Positions 9,536-18,104 are shown, counted from the first letter of the stretch. The stretch is 45,515 nt of DNA from an uncultured Sphingomonadales bacterium (GCA_903839675.1 CAIMDB010000021.1:1-45515); one strand, 5' to 3'. Notes: generated by a model from the letters alone, not told the origin. Numbers and translations: made by a program.

Positions 9536-10289
9536 CGGCGAGCATCGCCTCCGTCACCGGAATGGCCTGCGGTGTGCCGACATCAAACCACATGCCCTGA
9601 TGGACAACGCCGAAGCAGCGACCTGCTTCGATGGCGCGGTTCCAGAACAGATTGGTCGAAAACGGACCTTCGGGCGCGTCGGTCAGCACGGACTTGGACA
9701 GCATCTGGATGCCGGTGAACACAAAGGGCGCGACCCGGCTCACCTTGCGGCGGGAGAGCCGCCCCCAGGCGTCCATGTGGAAATCGCCCTTGCCATTGTG
9801 ATTGTTCGCGCGCGCCAAAGGCACGAGCAGCAGGAGCGCATCCATCTCCTCCGCATTCCAGCGTCCGGCGAGCAGCCGCAGCGCGTTGACGGGGCCATCA
9901 ACCCACAGATTGTCGCTGTTCACACACAGGAATGGATCAGCGTCGATCAGGTCCTTCGCCTGCATCAGGCCGCCGCCTGTCTCCATCAGCTGCCGACGCT
10001 CGTCCGACACAGCGATGTCAATGCCCGACACCCGCGTGCGCATGTGCGCTTCCACCGCGTCCGCCAGATAGTGCACGTTGACGACCGCCTTTGCGACGCC
10101 GCCTTCTTTCAGCCGGTCAATGCAATGGTCAAGCAAGGTGCGGCCGGCGACTTCGACCAACGGCTTGGGCCGTGTGGCGGTGAGCGGACGCATCCGCTTG
10201 CCGAGACCGGCAGCCATCACCATCGCGGTGCGCGGCGGATCGGCGCCGTCCTGCGGCTGGACCGATAGGGGCTTGCGGGCAACACTCAC
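9528..10289 (-). CDS. murU: N-acetylmuramate alpha-1-phosphate uridylyltransferase (MurU-type)
   Basis: MurU converts MurNAc-1-phosphate and UTP to UDP-MurNAc in the peptidoglycan recycling shortcut that bypasses de novo synthesis. The protein shows the sugar nucleotidyltransferase signature MVMAAGLGKRMRPLTATRPKP at its start, METGGGLMQA and the metal-binding CVNSDNLW. The preceding gene is the matching kinase AmgK, which strengthens the specific call over a generic nucleotidyltransferase. The preferred start is GTG at 10289: it overlaps the amgK stop as GTGA, and GGGAG lies 11 bases upstream. A TTG at 10307 would add six residues but would include that Shine-Dalgarno sequence. Length is about 253 residues. 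Confidence 0.88.
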   Translation of the reverse strand: MSVARKPLSVQPQDGADPPRTAMVMAAGLGKRMRPLTATRPKPLVEVAGRTLLDHCIDRLKEGGVAKAVVNVHYLADAVEAHMRTRVSGIDIAVSDERRQLMETGGGLMQAKDLIDADPFLCVNSDNLWVDGPVNALRLLAGRWNAEEMDALLLLVPLARANNHNGKGDFHMDAWGRLSRRKVSRVAPFVFTGIQMLSKSVLTDAPEGPFSTNLFWNRAIEAGRCFGVVHQGMWFDVGTPQAIPVTEAMLADG

Positions 10290-11272
10290 GGTCTGAAATT
10301 CTCCCAATAGGCGCCGCGCTTCTCAGGCGGCACAGACGCGTCAAACCAAGCCCGTACCGGCGCCAGTTCCGGCCGCGCCAGATTGCGTTCGACAAGGCCC
10401 CACATGCGCGGCTGAAATTCGGTATAATGCGGCTTCCCGTCGCGCTTCCACAAGCGGACGAAAACGCCCTGGATGCGCGTATTTCGTTGAGCGCCGAGCG
10501 CCCAATAGGCCGCTTCAAAGTCCGCGCCCTGCCCCGTCTCGGCCATGTACCGCGCGAGCTGTTCCGCCTCGACAGCAGGCGTCACATCGCGGCGCGCATC
10601 TTCCAGCATGGAGACAAGATCGTACGCAGGATGGCCAACCAACGCGTCCTGAAAGTCGAGCAGGCCAAAGCGGTCAACGCCTTCGCGGTCGCTCAACAGC
10701 ATGATGTTTTCGGCGTGATAATCTCGCAGTTCCGTGACGGTCTGCCCCTGCGCATCGACCGGGGCCAGCACCTCGCGCCAAGCCGCAAGGAACGCCTCAC
10801 GATCCACATCCAGCCCGACGGCGGGGCAATACCAATCGGGGAAGAGGCAGACTTCCTCCAGCCATTGGTCCAGCCCGTGCGTCTTCAGCCCCGGTGGCGG
10901 CGCATGGCGGTGCAGTTCAATGAGGACATCGACGACGCCTGCATAAACAGACGGCTCCAGCGTGATGTCCGCATCGACCGTCTCGCGCATCCGGACGGAG
11001 CCGAAATCCTCGATCAAGAGCAATCCCTGATCCAGATCGCGCGCAAGGATGGCGGGCGCGGACAGGCCGATGCCGGTCAGATATTCGGCGACATGGATGA
11101 AGGGACGAGGGTCCTCATGCGGCGGCGGCGCGTCCATCAGCACGGCCTGGCGCGCGCCATCGACAACGCGGAAATAGCGGCGGAAGGAGGCATCGCCCGC
11201 CAGCGGCAGGACCTGCGCCCCGCCCCAGCCTGCGCGTGCCAGAAAGTCCCCGGCCCCTGCCGGTGGTGTCAT
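10286..11272 (-). CDS. amgK: Anomeric MurNAc/GlcNAc kinase (AmgK-type phosphotransferase)
   Basis: AmgK phosphorylates the anomeric carbon of MurNAc or GlcNAc released from the cell wall and feeds MurU. The sequence has the aminoglycoside-phosphotransferase fold: PLAGDASFRRYFRV near the N-terminus (P-loop-like nucleotide site), a catalytic loop LRDYHAENIMLL and the metal motif GLLDFQDALVGHPAYDL. The neighbour murU encodes the next enzyme and the genes overlap as GTGA. The start at ATG 11272 overlaps the tsaE stop as ATGA and gives 328 residues; an ATG at 11284 lies three bases after GGAAGGA and is the alternative. A far upstream start at 11398 would lie inside tsaE and is unlikely. Confidence 0.87.
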   Translation of the reverse strand: MTPPAGAGDFLARAGWGGAQVLPLAGDASFRRYFRVVDGARQAVLMDAPPPHEDPRPFIHVAEYLTGIGLSAPAILARDLDQGLLLIEDFGSVRMRETVDADITLEPSVYAGVVDVLIELHRHAPPPGLKTHGLDQWLEEVCLFPDWYCPAVGLDVDREAFLAAWREVLAPVDAQGQTVTELRDYHAENIMLLSDREGVDRFGLLDFQDALVGHPAYDLVSMLEDARRDVTPAVEAEQLARYMAETGQGADFEAAYWALGAQRNTRIQGVFVRLWKRDGKPHYTEFQPRMWGLVERNLARPELAPVRAWFDASVPPEKRGAYWENFRP

Positions 11273-11724
11273 GGAAATGGCCATCGGTCCTTCCAAGACG
11301 GCGGCACCGTCGCTGTCAAGCGGCGCGGGCCATCGGCCGGCACGTTGATGTGGAGGCGCAGTGCATCCGGCCACAACCAGCCGAGCCGCTCCGGCCATTC
11401 GATCAGCAGAACGCCGTCCAGCAGCGCATCATCCAGCCCCAATTCCATGGCCTCTTCCGGATCATCCAGCCGGTAGAGGTCAACATGCCAGACCGGCAGG
11501 CGCACCTGCGGTGGATCATAAGGAATGACAATGGCGTAGCTTGGGCTGGGCGCTTCTTCCGTCAGGCCGAGCGCAGCAAGCAGCCCGCGGGCAAGGCTCG
11601 TCTTTCCCGCCCCAAGATCCCCCGAAAGCGCGATGACATCACCCGGCTGGAGCAAAGGTGCAAGCGCGCGGCCAGCGGCATCAGTCGCAGCGGCATCCGC
11701 CAAATCGAGCGCGTAAGCCGTCAT
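11269..11724 (-). CDS. tsaE: tRNA threonylcarbamoyladenosine biosynthesis ATPase TsaE
   Basis: TsaE is the small ATPase that works with TsaB and TsaD to make the t6A modification at position 37 of ANN-decoding tRNAs. The 151-residue length is standard. Walker A is GDLGAGKTS (residues 35-43). The family blocks SPSYAIV, HVDLYRLDDPEEAMELGL and LIEWPERLG follow in order. The ATG overlaps the divL stop (ATGA) and its own stop overlaps the next start, so the gene sits inside a coupled operon. The tsaE-amgK pairing is a conserved neighbourhood that I recall from proteobacteria. Confidence 0.94.
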   Translation of the reverse strand: MTAYALDLADAAATDAAGRALAPLLQPGDVIALSGDLGAGKTSLARGLLAALGLTEEAPSPSYAIVIPYDPPQVRLPVWHVDLYRLDDPEEAMELGLDDALLDGVLLIEWPERLGWLWPDALRLHINVPADGPRRLTATVPPSWKDRWPFP

Positions 11725-14114
11725 CCGCGTGGCAGTTCGATAGTGACGACAGTGCCCTCACCCACTTGCGACAAAAGGGCGAGCGTGCCGCCATGGCCTT
11801 CGACAAATTGGCGCGCCAGCGGCAGGCCGATGCCAAGCGAGCCATCGCCCTCACGGCCAATGCCCGCCCCTACGCGACTGAACCGGTCGAGCGCGCGGGC
11901 CTGTTCGGCATCGTCCATGCCGGGGCCATTGTCAGAGACGACAAGGGTCGCCAAGTCGGTCGTCCCGCTGCCGTGCAGCAGCACGCGGCCACCCGTTTCG
12001 GTATAGGTGATGGCGTTCAGCAGCAATTGGTCCACCGCCTGCAAAATCCGCTTGCGGTCCCCCTTGATCGTGCCGACCGAGGCATCGACTTCTACCACAA
12101 GATCAATCGCCTTTTCCTGCGCGCCCGCGGCACGGGCGGCGGCGGCCTCCCGCAACAAGGCCGCCAGATCAATCCGCTTACGCTCAATCGGCAGCGCGCC
12201 TGCATCGCTCTGCGTCAGGTCCAGCACATTGTCGATCAGCGTGCCCAACCGCGCGGTGGATTCAAGGATGGCCGCCAGATAGTCGACCGCCTGCGGGGCT
12301 AGTTCACCGGCGAGGCCTGATTGCAGCATCTCCGCAAAGCCCTGAATGGAGGTCAGCGGCGTGCGCAGCTCATAGCTCATATTGGCAACAAAGGCCGACT
12401 TGATCCGGTCTGATTCCTCCAGCGCTGCCGCCCGTTCGCGCAGCACATTTTCCACCTGACGGCTGTCAGTGATGTCGAGCATGGTGAACAGCGCATTGCC
12501 ATCGGGCAGCGGGACAGCGGCGAATTCAAAATAGCGCCCGTTCTTCAGGGCCACACGCCCGCCGCGCTGCTTGCGATCCACCGTCGCGGAACGGACGAGT
12601 TCACGGATGAGGCTCGCGCGTTCCGGATTGAGCAGACGCGGCGCGACCAGTTCCGCCAGCGCATCGACGCGCGGATGGCCCGTCAGGAAATCTTCTTCAA
12701 AGTCCCACACTTCGCGGAAACGGGTGTTCCATGTGCTCAGGCGCCCGTTCGATTCAAAGACGCCGATGGCCTCAAACAGATTGTCGAGCGTAGCGGTGCG
12801 GACGCGTAGCAGGGTGTCGCGCGCGCTCGCCAACTGCGCCTGCTCCGTCCGGTCTTCCAAAATAAGGAGCAAGCCGCCATCGGGCAGCGGCTGACCGACG
12901 AGCCGGAAATGCTGCCCACCGGGGAGGATCCACGTTTCTTCCACCGCACCGCTGACAGAATTGAACCATTGCCGCCGTTCGGCCTTCCACGCCGGAAAGT
13001 CGCGTGTTTCAGGCAGGCGGTTGGCTTCCCGCATCCGGTCCAGCAGTCGATCAAAATCGGGGCGTTCGGCCACCCATTCGGGCTTCAGCCCAAACATCTG
13101 CTGGAACGGCTGGTTGCAGAACACGAGCCCGCGATCATCAGCGAACTGGGCGACTGCGGCCGACAGACGATCGAGCGTATCGCGCTGCGTTTCGGCAAAG
13201 CGGCGGAACGCCTGCCGCGCGCGCTCCACTTCTTCCACGTCAATGGCGTAGCCCGCAATGCCGGTATCGCCCAGCGGCACATCGACGATGCGCAACGCGC
13301 GGCGCTCCCCGTTGATCGTCGCGGGCACAACGCGGGCGGTCGGCTCGCCCTTGGACCGGGCAGCAGCAGCCGCGGCCATCGGCGTTGGCCCGCCATCTGC
13401 ATCGATGAGCTCCAACCCCCGCTCAATCACGTCCGCTGCACTTTCAGCCTCCACCGCGCGGACATAGGCGGTGTTGACCATGGCGAGGCGCAAATCAGGG
13501 CCACGGTGCCACATGGGGAAAGGCGCGGCTTCCAGCAGGCCCGTCATCGTGGTGAAGGCCCGCTCCACCGCGCTGGCTTCGTCAGACAGCCGGGTGATTT
13601 CGGCCTGGCTCTCGGTCATGTCAAAGAACCAGAGCGTCACCGCATTCTGCCCGGCCAGCCGCCCGCCCGAGGGCAGACCGCGGATCATCAGCGTCCGGTT
13701 GCCGCCCCGCGGCACGATGGTCCGGTTAAACGGCCGCGCTGTGCGCTGGACGGTCGCCACATCTTTGGACAGCGCTTGCACATCCTCCGGCGTCAGACCG
13801 AGATCGCCCAGTGACAGGTCTGACAAAAAATTCGGCAGGCGTTGCAAACCGAGCCAGGTCACCAGCCGCTCCTGCGCCTCCACCCGGCCATCATTGCGCA
13901 CAATCAGCGGGATCGCCGGCGCAGACTCCAGCAGCGTCGCCAACCGGCTCGCCTGATCCGCGCTAAACACCGCCCGACGGCGCAGCTTCAACCCCGTCGC
14001 CAGCGCCCAGGCACCGCCCGCCAGCCACAGTGCCATCACCATGCCCAACAGCACGGCGGCCGATGTGGACAACGTCACCATATCAGAACTGCAAAGACGC
14101 CCGGCACCATGCAA
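11721..14114 (-). CDS. divL: DivL-type PAS sensor kinase with Tyr in place of the H-box His
   Basis: A 797-residue membrane-anchored PAS kinase. Residues about 17-42 form one transmembrane helix. A long middle region follows with several PAS-like modules (for example LLEAAPFPMWHRGPDLRLAMVNTAY and IGVFESNGRLSTWNTRF). The DHp domain is FVANMSYELRTPLTSIQGF, in which the normally phosphorylated His is Tyr581 (codon TAT, bases 12372-12374). A complete HATPase_c domain follows (N box LLLNAITYTE, G boxes DNGPGMDD and GDGSLGIGLPLA). Tyr here is the known hallmark of Caulobacter DivL, which controls CckA and CtrA through DivK. Length and layout agree with DivL. The start at 14114 has GAGG six bases upstream. 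It is first in a coupled operon running to addA/trxA. Confidence 0.85.
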   Translation of the reverse strand: MHGAGRLCSSDMVTLSTSAAVLLGMVMALWLAGGAWALATGLKLRRRAVFSADQASRLATLLESAPAIPLIVRNDGRVEAQERLVTWLGLQRLPNFLSDLSLGDLGLTPEDVQALSKDVATVQRTARPFNRTIVPRGGNRTLMIRGLPSGGRLAGQNAVTLWFFDMTESQAEITRLSDEASAVERAFTTMTGLLEAAPFPMWHRGPDLRLAMVNTAYVRAVEAESAADVIERGLELIDADGGPTPMAAAAAARSKGEPTARVVPATINGERRALRIVDVPLGDTGIAGYAIDVEEVERARQAFRRFAETQRDTLDRLSAAVAQFADDRGLVFCNQPFQQMFGLKPEWVAERPDFDRLLDRMREANRLPETRDFPAWKAERRQWFNSVSGAVEETWILPGGQHFRLVGQPLPDGGLLLILEDRTEQAQLASARDTLLRVRTATLDNLFEAIGVFESNGRLSTWNTRFREVWDFEEDFLTGHPRVDALAELVAPRLLNPERASLIRELVRSATVDRKQRGGRVALKNGRYFEFAAVPLPDGNALFTMLDITDSRQVENVLRERAAALEESDRIKSAFVANMSYELRTPLTSIQGFAEMLQSGLAGELAPQAVDYLAAILESTARLGTLIDNVLDLTQSDAGALPIERKRIDLAALLREAAAARAAGAQEKAIDLVVEVDASVGTIKGDRKRILQAVDQLLLNAITYTETGGRVLLHGSGTTDLATLVVSDNGPGMDDAEQARALDRFSRVGAGIGREGDGSLGIGLPLARQFVEGHGGTLALLSQVGEGTVVTIELPRG

Positions 14115-14320
14115 AGCCTCTTACGAAGGACCGCGCCGGATTGGAACAGTCGGATGGCGCGCTGCGGGAAATATGATGGGGATGGGGGGGCGTGGATTGT
14201 GCGCGCGCAGATTCGTAGAGCAGGGGGGGGCGGCCCCCGCAGTTACCCCTTTCCAACAACCCCCCGTTTTCGGGGCGCCGACGCCCTCAACTTCTTCCAC
14301 TTCCGGGCCTTTGGCGGGCA

Positions 14321-14350
14321 AAAAAAGAGGCCGGGTGTTGCCACCCGACC
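14321..14350 (-). terminator. Intrinsic terminator of ahcY
   Basis: On the minus strand a stem GTCGGGTG-GCAA-CACCCGGC is followed by CTCTTTTTTT, 29 bases after the ahcY stop. This is a textbook Rho-independent terminator. The rest of the 263-bp divL-ahcY gap (14115-14378) holds G and C homopolymers but no gene that I can support. Confidence 0.9.
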
Positions 14351-14378
14351 CCAATTTTCTGCCTGTGGTCTAAACCAC

Positions 14379-15770
14379 TTAGTAGCGATAATGATCCGGC
14401 TTGAACGGGCCTTCGCCGCCAACGCCGATATAAGCGGCCTGCTTTGGCGTCAGCTTGGTCAGCTTCACGCCCAGCTTTTCGAGGTGGAGTGCGGCCACCT
14501 TTTCATCGAGGTGCTTGGGCAGAACATAGACCTTGTTTTCATACTGGCCGGGGTTGGTGAACAGTTCGATCTGCGCCAGCACCTGGTTGGTGAAGGAGGA
14601 AGACATGACGAATGACGGGTGGCCCGTCGCACAGCCCAAGTTCACCAGACGGCCCTTGGCGAGGATGAGGATCTGCTTGCCATCGGGGAATTCAACAAGG
14701 TCCGTGCCCGGCTTGATCTCATCCCACTTATAGTTGGAGAGCGCCGAAATCTGGATTTCGCTGTCAAAGTGGCCGATGTTGCAGACGATCGACATGGGGC
14801 GCATCGCCCGCATGTGGTCAGCTGTGATGACGTCTTCGTTTCCGGTTGCCGTCACGAAGATGTCGGCGCGGGTCACCGCTTCTTCCATCGTCACGACTTC
14901 ATAGCCTTCCATCGCGGCCTGAAGCGCGCAGATGGGATCAACTTCGGTGACCATGACGCGGGCGCCGCCCTGACGCAGCGAGGCGGCTGAGCCCTTGCCG
15001 ACATCGCCGAAGCCGGCAACGCAGGCAACCTTACCGGCGAGCATGACGTCGGTGGCGCGGCGGATGGCGTCGACCAGCGATTCCTTGCAACCATAAAGGT
15101 TGTCGAACTTCGACTTGGTGACGCTGTCATTCACGTTGATCGCAGGGAAAGGCAGCTTGCCGTCCTTGGCGATCTGATAGAGGCGGTGGACGCCCGTGGT
15201 CGTTTCTTCCGACACGCCCTTAATGTGCGCGACCGACATGGTGAGGTAGCCCGGCTTGTCCTTGATGTAGGCCTTGAGCGCGCGCTGGAATTCGACTTCT
15301 TCTTCATTGCCCGGCTCACCCAGCGTGTCTCCGGCTTCGAGGCGGGCGCCCCAGAGCGCGAACATCGTGGCGTCGCCGCCATCGTCGAGGATCATGTTGG
15401 CGGTCTGGCCATCACCCCAATCGAAGATGCGACCGACATAGTCCCAATAATCAGCGAGGCTTTCACCCTTGATCGCGAAAACGGGGATACCGGCGGCGGC
15501 GATGGCAGCCGCTGCGTGATCTTGCGTCGAATAGATGTTGCACGTGGCCCAGCGCACTTCCGCGCCCAGATCGACGAGCGTTTCGATCAGAACAGCGGTC
15601 TGGATCGTCATGTGGAGCGAGCCGGTGATGCGTGCGCCCTTCAGCGGCTTCGACGCGCCATATTCAGCACGCAGAGCCATCAGGCCCGGCATTTCGGTTT
15701 CAGCGATCGCGATTTCCTTGCGACCGAAATCGGCAAGGCTCAGATCAGCAACGACATAGTCATGGGCCAC
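14379..15770 (-). CDS. ahcY: Adenosylhomocysteinase
   Basis: AhcY hydrolyses S-adenosylhomocysteine to adenosine and homocysteine, removing the by-product of SAM-dependent methylation; it is cytoplasmic and NAD-dependent. The 463-residue product begins [18 protein letters not shown] and contains the conserved blocks [41 protein letters not shown], the NAD-binding [18 protein letters not shown], and the C-terminal FKPDHYRY. The start is GTG at 15770 with GGAG upstream. A well-formed palindrome lies 68 bp upstream (see 15838-15857) and suggests control by an ArsR-type SAH-responsive repressor. A strong terminator follows the gene, so it is probably monocistronic. Confidence 0.97.
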   Translation of the reverse strand: MAHDYVVADLSLADFGRKEIAIAETEMPGLMALRAEYGASKPLKGARITGSLHMTIQTAVLIETLVDLGAEVRWATCNIYSTQDHAAAAIAAAGIPVFAIKGESLADYWDYVGRIFDWGDGQTANMILDDGGDATMFALWGARLEAGDTLGEPGNEEEVEFQRALKAYIKDKPGYLTMSVAHIKGVSEETTTGVHRLYQIAKDGKLPFPAINVNDSVTKSKFDNLYGCKESLVDAIRRATDVMLAGKVACVAGFGDVGKGSAASLRQGGARVMVTEVDPICALQAAMEGYEVVTMEEAVTRADIFVTATGNEDVITADHMRAMRPMSIVCNIGHFDSEIQISALSNYKWDEIKPGTDLVEFPDGKQILILAKGRLVNLGCATGHPSFVMSSSFTNQVLAQIELFTNPGQYENKVYVLPKHLDEKVAALHLEKLGVKLTKLTPKQAAYIGVGGEGPFKPDHYRY

Positions 15771-15837
15771 GGGGAATCTCCGGCAATTATTGGAATTCGC
15801 CCGCCCCTAGCGGCAGAAAAAATGAAACGCAATCGGA

Positions 15838-15857
15838 ATATAAAGATTTCTTTATAT
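15838..15857 (-). promoter_or_regulatory. Palindromic operator upstream of ahcY (SahR-like candidate)
   Basis: The arms ATATAAAG and CTTTATAT match perfectly around a 4-base centre (ATTT). The site lies 68 bp upstream of the ahcY start codon. ArsR-family regulators of SAM/SAH metabolism (SahR type) are known to bind AT-rich palindromes of this shape before ahcY, metF and metH genes in proteobacteria. Assignment to that family is from memory of the literature. No regulator gene lies in the window. Confidence 0.6.
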
Positions 15858-15867
15858 CGTACGAAAA

Positions 15868-16374
15868 CTATTTAGCGGCAGTCTCAGATTGGGACACCGT
15901 GCACAGGGCAGTTTGCGGGACAGGCGTCATGTCCGCGTCCCTTGCCAGGCGGATCAATCCTTCAATCGAACCCTTTTCTGCGATGGCGGCAGACAGGATA
16001 GATTCCATGTCGCCACAGTTCAGCCCGGCCGCCCCCGCGCCATAGCGGTTGGCCAGCGAGGTGACGAAGCTATCATAGGCATTCAAGGATTTGATGGGCC
16101 CGACACTGCGCGTGAAATGTTGACGAAGCCGGTCGTTGATCTGGATCAGCGCCGGACGGCTTTCGCCAACAAAGGCGTTGTATTGCGTCAGGAGATTGCC
16201 GCCTTCCGTCCGGCACCGGAGCGCCGCCACCATAAGCATCGTTTCCAATTCTCTGACACGCGCAGCATCAAATGCTTCGTCCGACCAGCAGTGAGTTGGA
16301 GTCGCACGAAGAGGAGGGCTAAATAATGTTGATAAAAATACCATCACTATCAAACATTTAGAGAATATTTTCAC
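15868..16374 (-). CDS. Secreted protein of unknown function, paralogue 1 of a tandem pair
   Basis: A 168-residue protein with a signal peptide (to about residue 25, SPPLRA). The mature part has four cysteines in the pattern CWSDEA, ALRCR, LNCGD, ALC, and the core AARVRELETMLMVAALRCR. A close paralogue with the same four-cysteine pattern lies directly upstream (16558-17061). Shared stretches include LNAYD.FVTS.ANRYGAG and LNCGD, so the pair arose by tandem duplication. The likely start is GTG at 16374. Two disulfides and a periplasmic or extracellular location are inferred. I do not recognise a named family. The gene ends 97 bp before ahcY and is slightly AT-richer near its 5' end. Confidence 0.75.
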   Translation of the reverse strand: MKIFSKCLIVMVFLSTLFSPPLRATPTHCWSDEAFDAARVRELETMLMVAALRCRTEGGNLLTQYNAFVGESRPALIQINDRLRQHFTRSVGPIKSLNAYDSFVTSLANRYGAGAAGLNCGDMESILSAAIAEKGSIEGLIRLARDADMTPVPQTALCTVSQSETAAK

Positions 16375-16492
16375 AATGATGCCCCCGCATATGATCCAAA
16401 TAATCGCATTTATCTGGATATGTTCGGAGGTTGATTGAGCGGCCTAAGCACGTCAATCGATCAAATGCTATATACTGTATCAAAATGGGACA

Positions 16493-16524
16493 GTCCGACT
16501 CCAATGTTTTAAAAGGAGTCGGAC
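16493..16524 (-). terminator. Hairpin between the tandem secreted-protein genes
   Basis: A perfect 10-bp stem (GTCCGACTCC with GGAGTCGGAC) around a 12-base AT-rich loop lies 34 bp past the stop of the upstream paralogue. On the minus strand it runs into TGTCCCATTTTG, a weak T-tract. It probably terminates that gene and implies that the second paralogue has its own promoter. Confidence 0.65.
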
Positions 16525-16557
16525 CTTCATTTTCACTATTACTTGCTTACACGACTG

Positions 16558-17061
16558 TTAGCGCGCTGCGGCCAGCGTCGCTGGGCCCAAAGCCGTTAGG
16601 CATTGGCGCCCGACGGGTGGTCGAATGTCCGCCGCATCGGCCAATTGTTCAAGCTGCGCGGCGCTGCGGCTGCCTGCGACCGCGGCGTTGGTGATGTCGC
16701 TGAGATCGCCGCAGTTCAGATCGGCAACGCCGGCACCATAGCGGTTGGCGATAGAGGTCACAAAGCCATCATAGGCGTTGAGCCCGCGGCCCGCGCCCAT
16801 TTCTGACGTGAATTGTGCCCTGAGCGTATCGTTGACCTTGGTCAGCACGGGGCGGCCTTCACGCACAAACTGGTTGTAGCGCGCCAGAAAATCGCGCCCG
16901 CCATTCCGGCACCGCAAGGCTGAGACCATCAACATCGTCTCAAACTCACGGATCTTGGCCGCAGCCACCGCTTCCTTGCTCCAGCACGCCGCCTGAACCG
17001 GCGTTGCCAGTAGAGCGGCAACCACCGCCAACCCCAAAAAGCTTGAATGTCCCACCTTCAT
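16558..17061 (-). CDS. Secreted protein of unknown function, paralogue 2 of a tandem pair
   Basis: A 167-residue product with a signal peptide ending at VQA. The mature protein starts ACWSKEAVAAAKIREFETMLM and shares the four-cysteine layout (CW, LRCR, LNCGD, QCL) with its neighbour at 15868-16374. The best conserved segment is LNAYDGFVTSIANRYGAG. The start at ATG 17061 has AAGGGA eight bases upstream, a stronger signal than that of the neighbour. A hairpin terminator follows. Function is unknown; the conserved Cys pairs suggest a small disulfide-bonded periplasmic domain. It has no detectable tie to the flanking ahcY or algH genes. Confidence 0.78.
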   Translation of the reverse strand: MKVGHSSFLGLAVVAALLATPVQAACWSKEAVAAAKIREFETMLMVSALRCRNGGRDFLARYNQFVREGRPVLTKVNDTLRAQFTSEMGAGRGLNAYDGFVTSIANRYGAGVADLNCGDLSDITNAAVAGSRSAAQLEQLADAADIRPPVGRQCLTALGPATLAAAR

Positions 17062-17244
17062 CTTGTCGTTCCCTTCGCACCAATGACGACAGGAAGGTCC
17101 CAGAACCGTGCTGTTGAGCTATTAACGAAACTGGTTAACGCCCGGGCTTTGCGATGAACGGATCGGCTGTATCCGAAACGGGTAAGTTGGGGCGTGTCTT
17201 AGCGTCCGACAAAGGGGCTATATGCGCCTGTTATCCTTGCCTTT

Positions 17245-17805
17245 TTACGCGTTTCCGCTGGCGGGCGAGAGCAATCGCGGATCAATTCCATCTCCGTGGA
17301 AAGCGCGCGTCCAACGCTCCTCTGCCGACACGTCGAAGACAAGATCATCGTCGCCATCGACAACATGCCAGCCATGATGATGCATTTCTTCGTCCAATTG
17401 CCCTGCGCCCCATCCGGCATAGCCGAGCGCGACGAGCCAGCGTGAAGGACCACGCCCCCCGGCAATTGCTTTCAGCACATCCATTGTGCCCGTCAGAGCA
17501 AAGCGATTGGAGGCTTGCACCGTCCCCTCGCCGCCCCAGTCCAAACTGTGGAGGACAAACCCGCGTGACGGCTCCACCGGGCCACCATAATGGACCGGCG
17601 CGTCGATCACGGAACCAGGTTCGATGTCGAGCTGCGTCAACAATTTGTGCAGACGAATGCCTTCCAGCACATGGCCGATGCCAAGGCCGATCGCGCCCTG
17701 CTCATCATGCGCGCACATGGCGATGACGGCGTGGTCAAAGCGCGGGTCGCCGATACCGGGCATGGCCAGAAGAAGGCGGCCGGTCAGGAATCGTGCATCA
17801 GTCAT
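17245..17805 (-). CDS. YqgE/AlgH family protein
   Basis: A 186-residue cytoplasmic protein of the widespread YqgE/AlgH family (DUF179), whose biochemical role is not settled. The family signature appears at the N-terminus (FLTGRLLLAMPGIGDPRFDHAVI). It is followed by GAIGLGIG, the glycine-proline block VHYGGPVEPSRGFVLHS, and LGYAGWGAGQLDEEM, the most diagnostic stretch. Length fits the family. It stands alone, between the tandem secreted-protein genes and the stress-response locus. Confidence 0.93.
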   Translation of the reverse strand: MTDARFLTGRLLLAMPGIGDPRFDHAVIAMCAHDEQGAIGLGIGHVLEGIRLHKLLTQLDIEPGSVIDAPVHYGGPVEPSRGFVLHSLDWGGEGTVQASNRFALTGTMDVLKAIAGGRGPSRWLVALGYAGWGAGQLDEEMHHHGWHVVDGDDDLVFDVSAEERWTRAFHGDGIDPRLLSPASGNA

Positions 17806-17870
17806 TTGCGCTGTCTAACCGAAACAGAGGCTGCTGGGAAACGGACCTGTCGGAGCAACCGGAACAAAAT

Positions 17871-17900
17871 GGCCCGCCATCCGGGGGCGGATGGCGGGCC
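17871..17900 (-). terminator. Strong hairpin with minus-strand T-tract, no obvious upstream gene
   Basis: A perfect 12-bp stem (GGCCCGCCATCC paired with GGATGGCGGGCC, 6-base loop). On the minus strand it is followed by ATTTTGTT, as in an intrinsic terminator; on the plus strand the next bases are G-rich. No minus-strand gene is visible immediately to its right, so it may end a small RNA or lie in the 5' region of algH. Confidence 0.55.
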
Positions 17901-17961
17901 TGAGGGGTTGGCGGGACTAACCCTGCCCACTCCAAATCCGGGCGACAGGCACCCGGGATAA

Positions 17962-18025
17962 TGTCAGACCGCTAAATCGACTGCCGGGCCACGGGGGGGG
18001 GAGCGTGGCAGTCGACGGTCTGACA
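17962..18025. repeat. Long interrupted inverted repeat upstream of the Crp/Fnr gene
   Basis: The outer arms TGTCAGACCG and CGGTCTGACA are perfect. Inner arms TCGACTGCC and GGCAGTCGA continue the pairing after a 5-base bulge, closing on a G-rich loop of nine consecutive Gs. It could form a large hairpin in RNA of either strand. Its role is unknown. It sits 80 bp upstream of the EcfG-type promoter at 18105. Confidence 0.6.
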
Positions 18026-18104
18026 GGATGGAAACGGCGGCGGCCCGCACTTGTTCCAGCAACAGTCCAAAATGCTGGATCACCTTTGCGGGGTCTCCGC
18101 TGCG

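Noticed and set aside
15771-15867. SAH riboswitch in front of ahcY
   Set aside because: The 97-bp leader is short and I could not find the paired elements of that riboswitch; the palindrome points to protein control.
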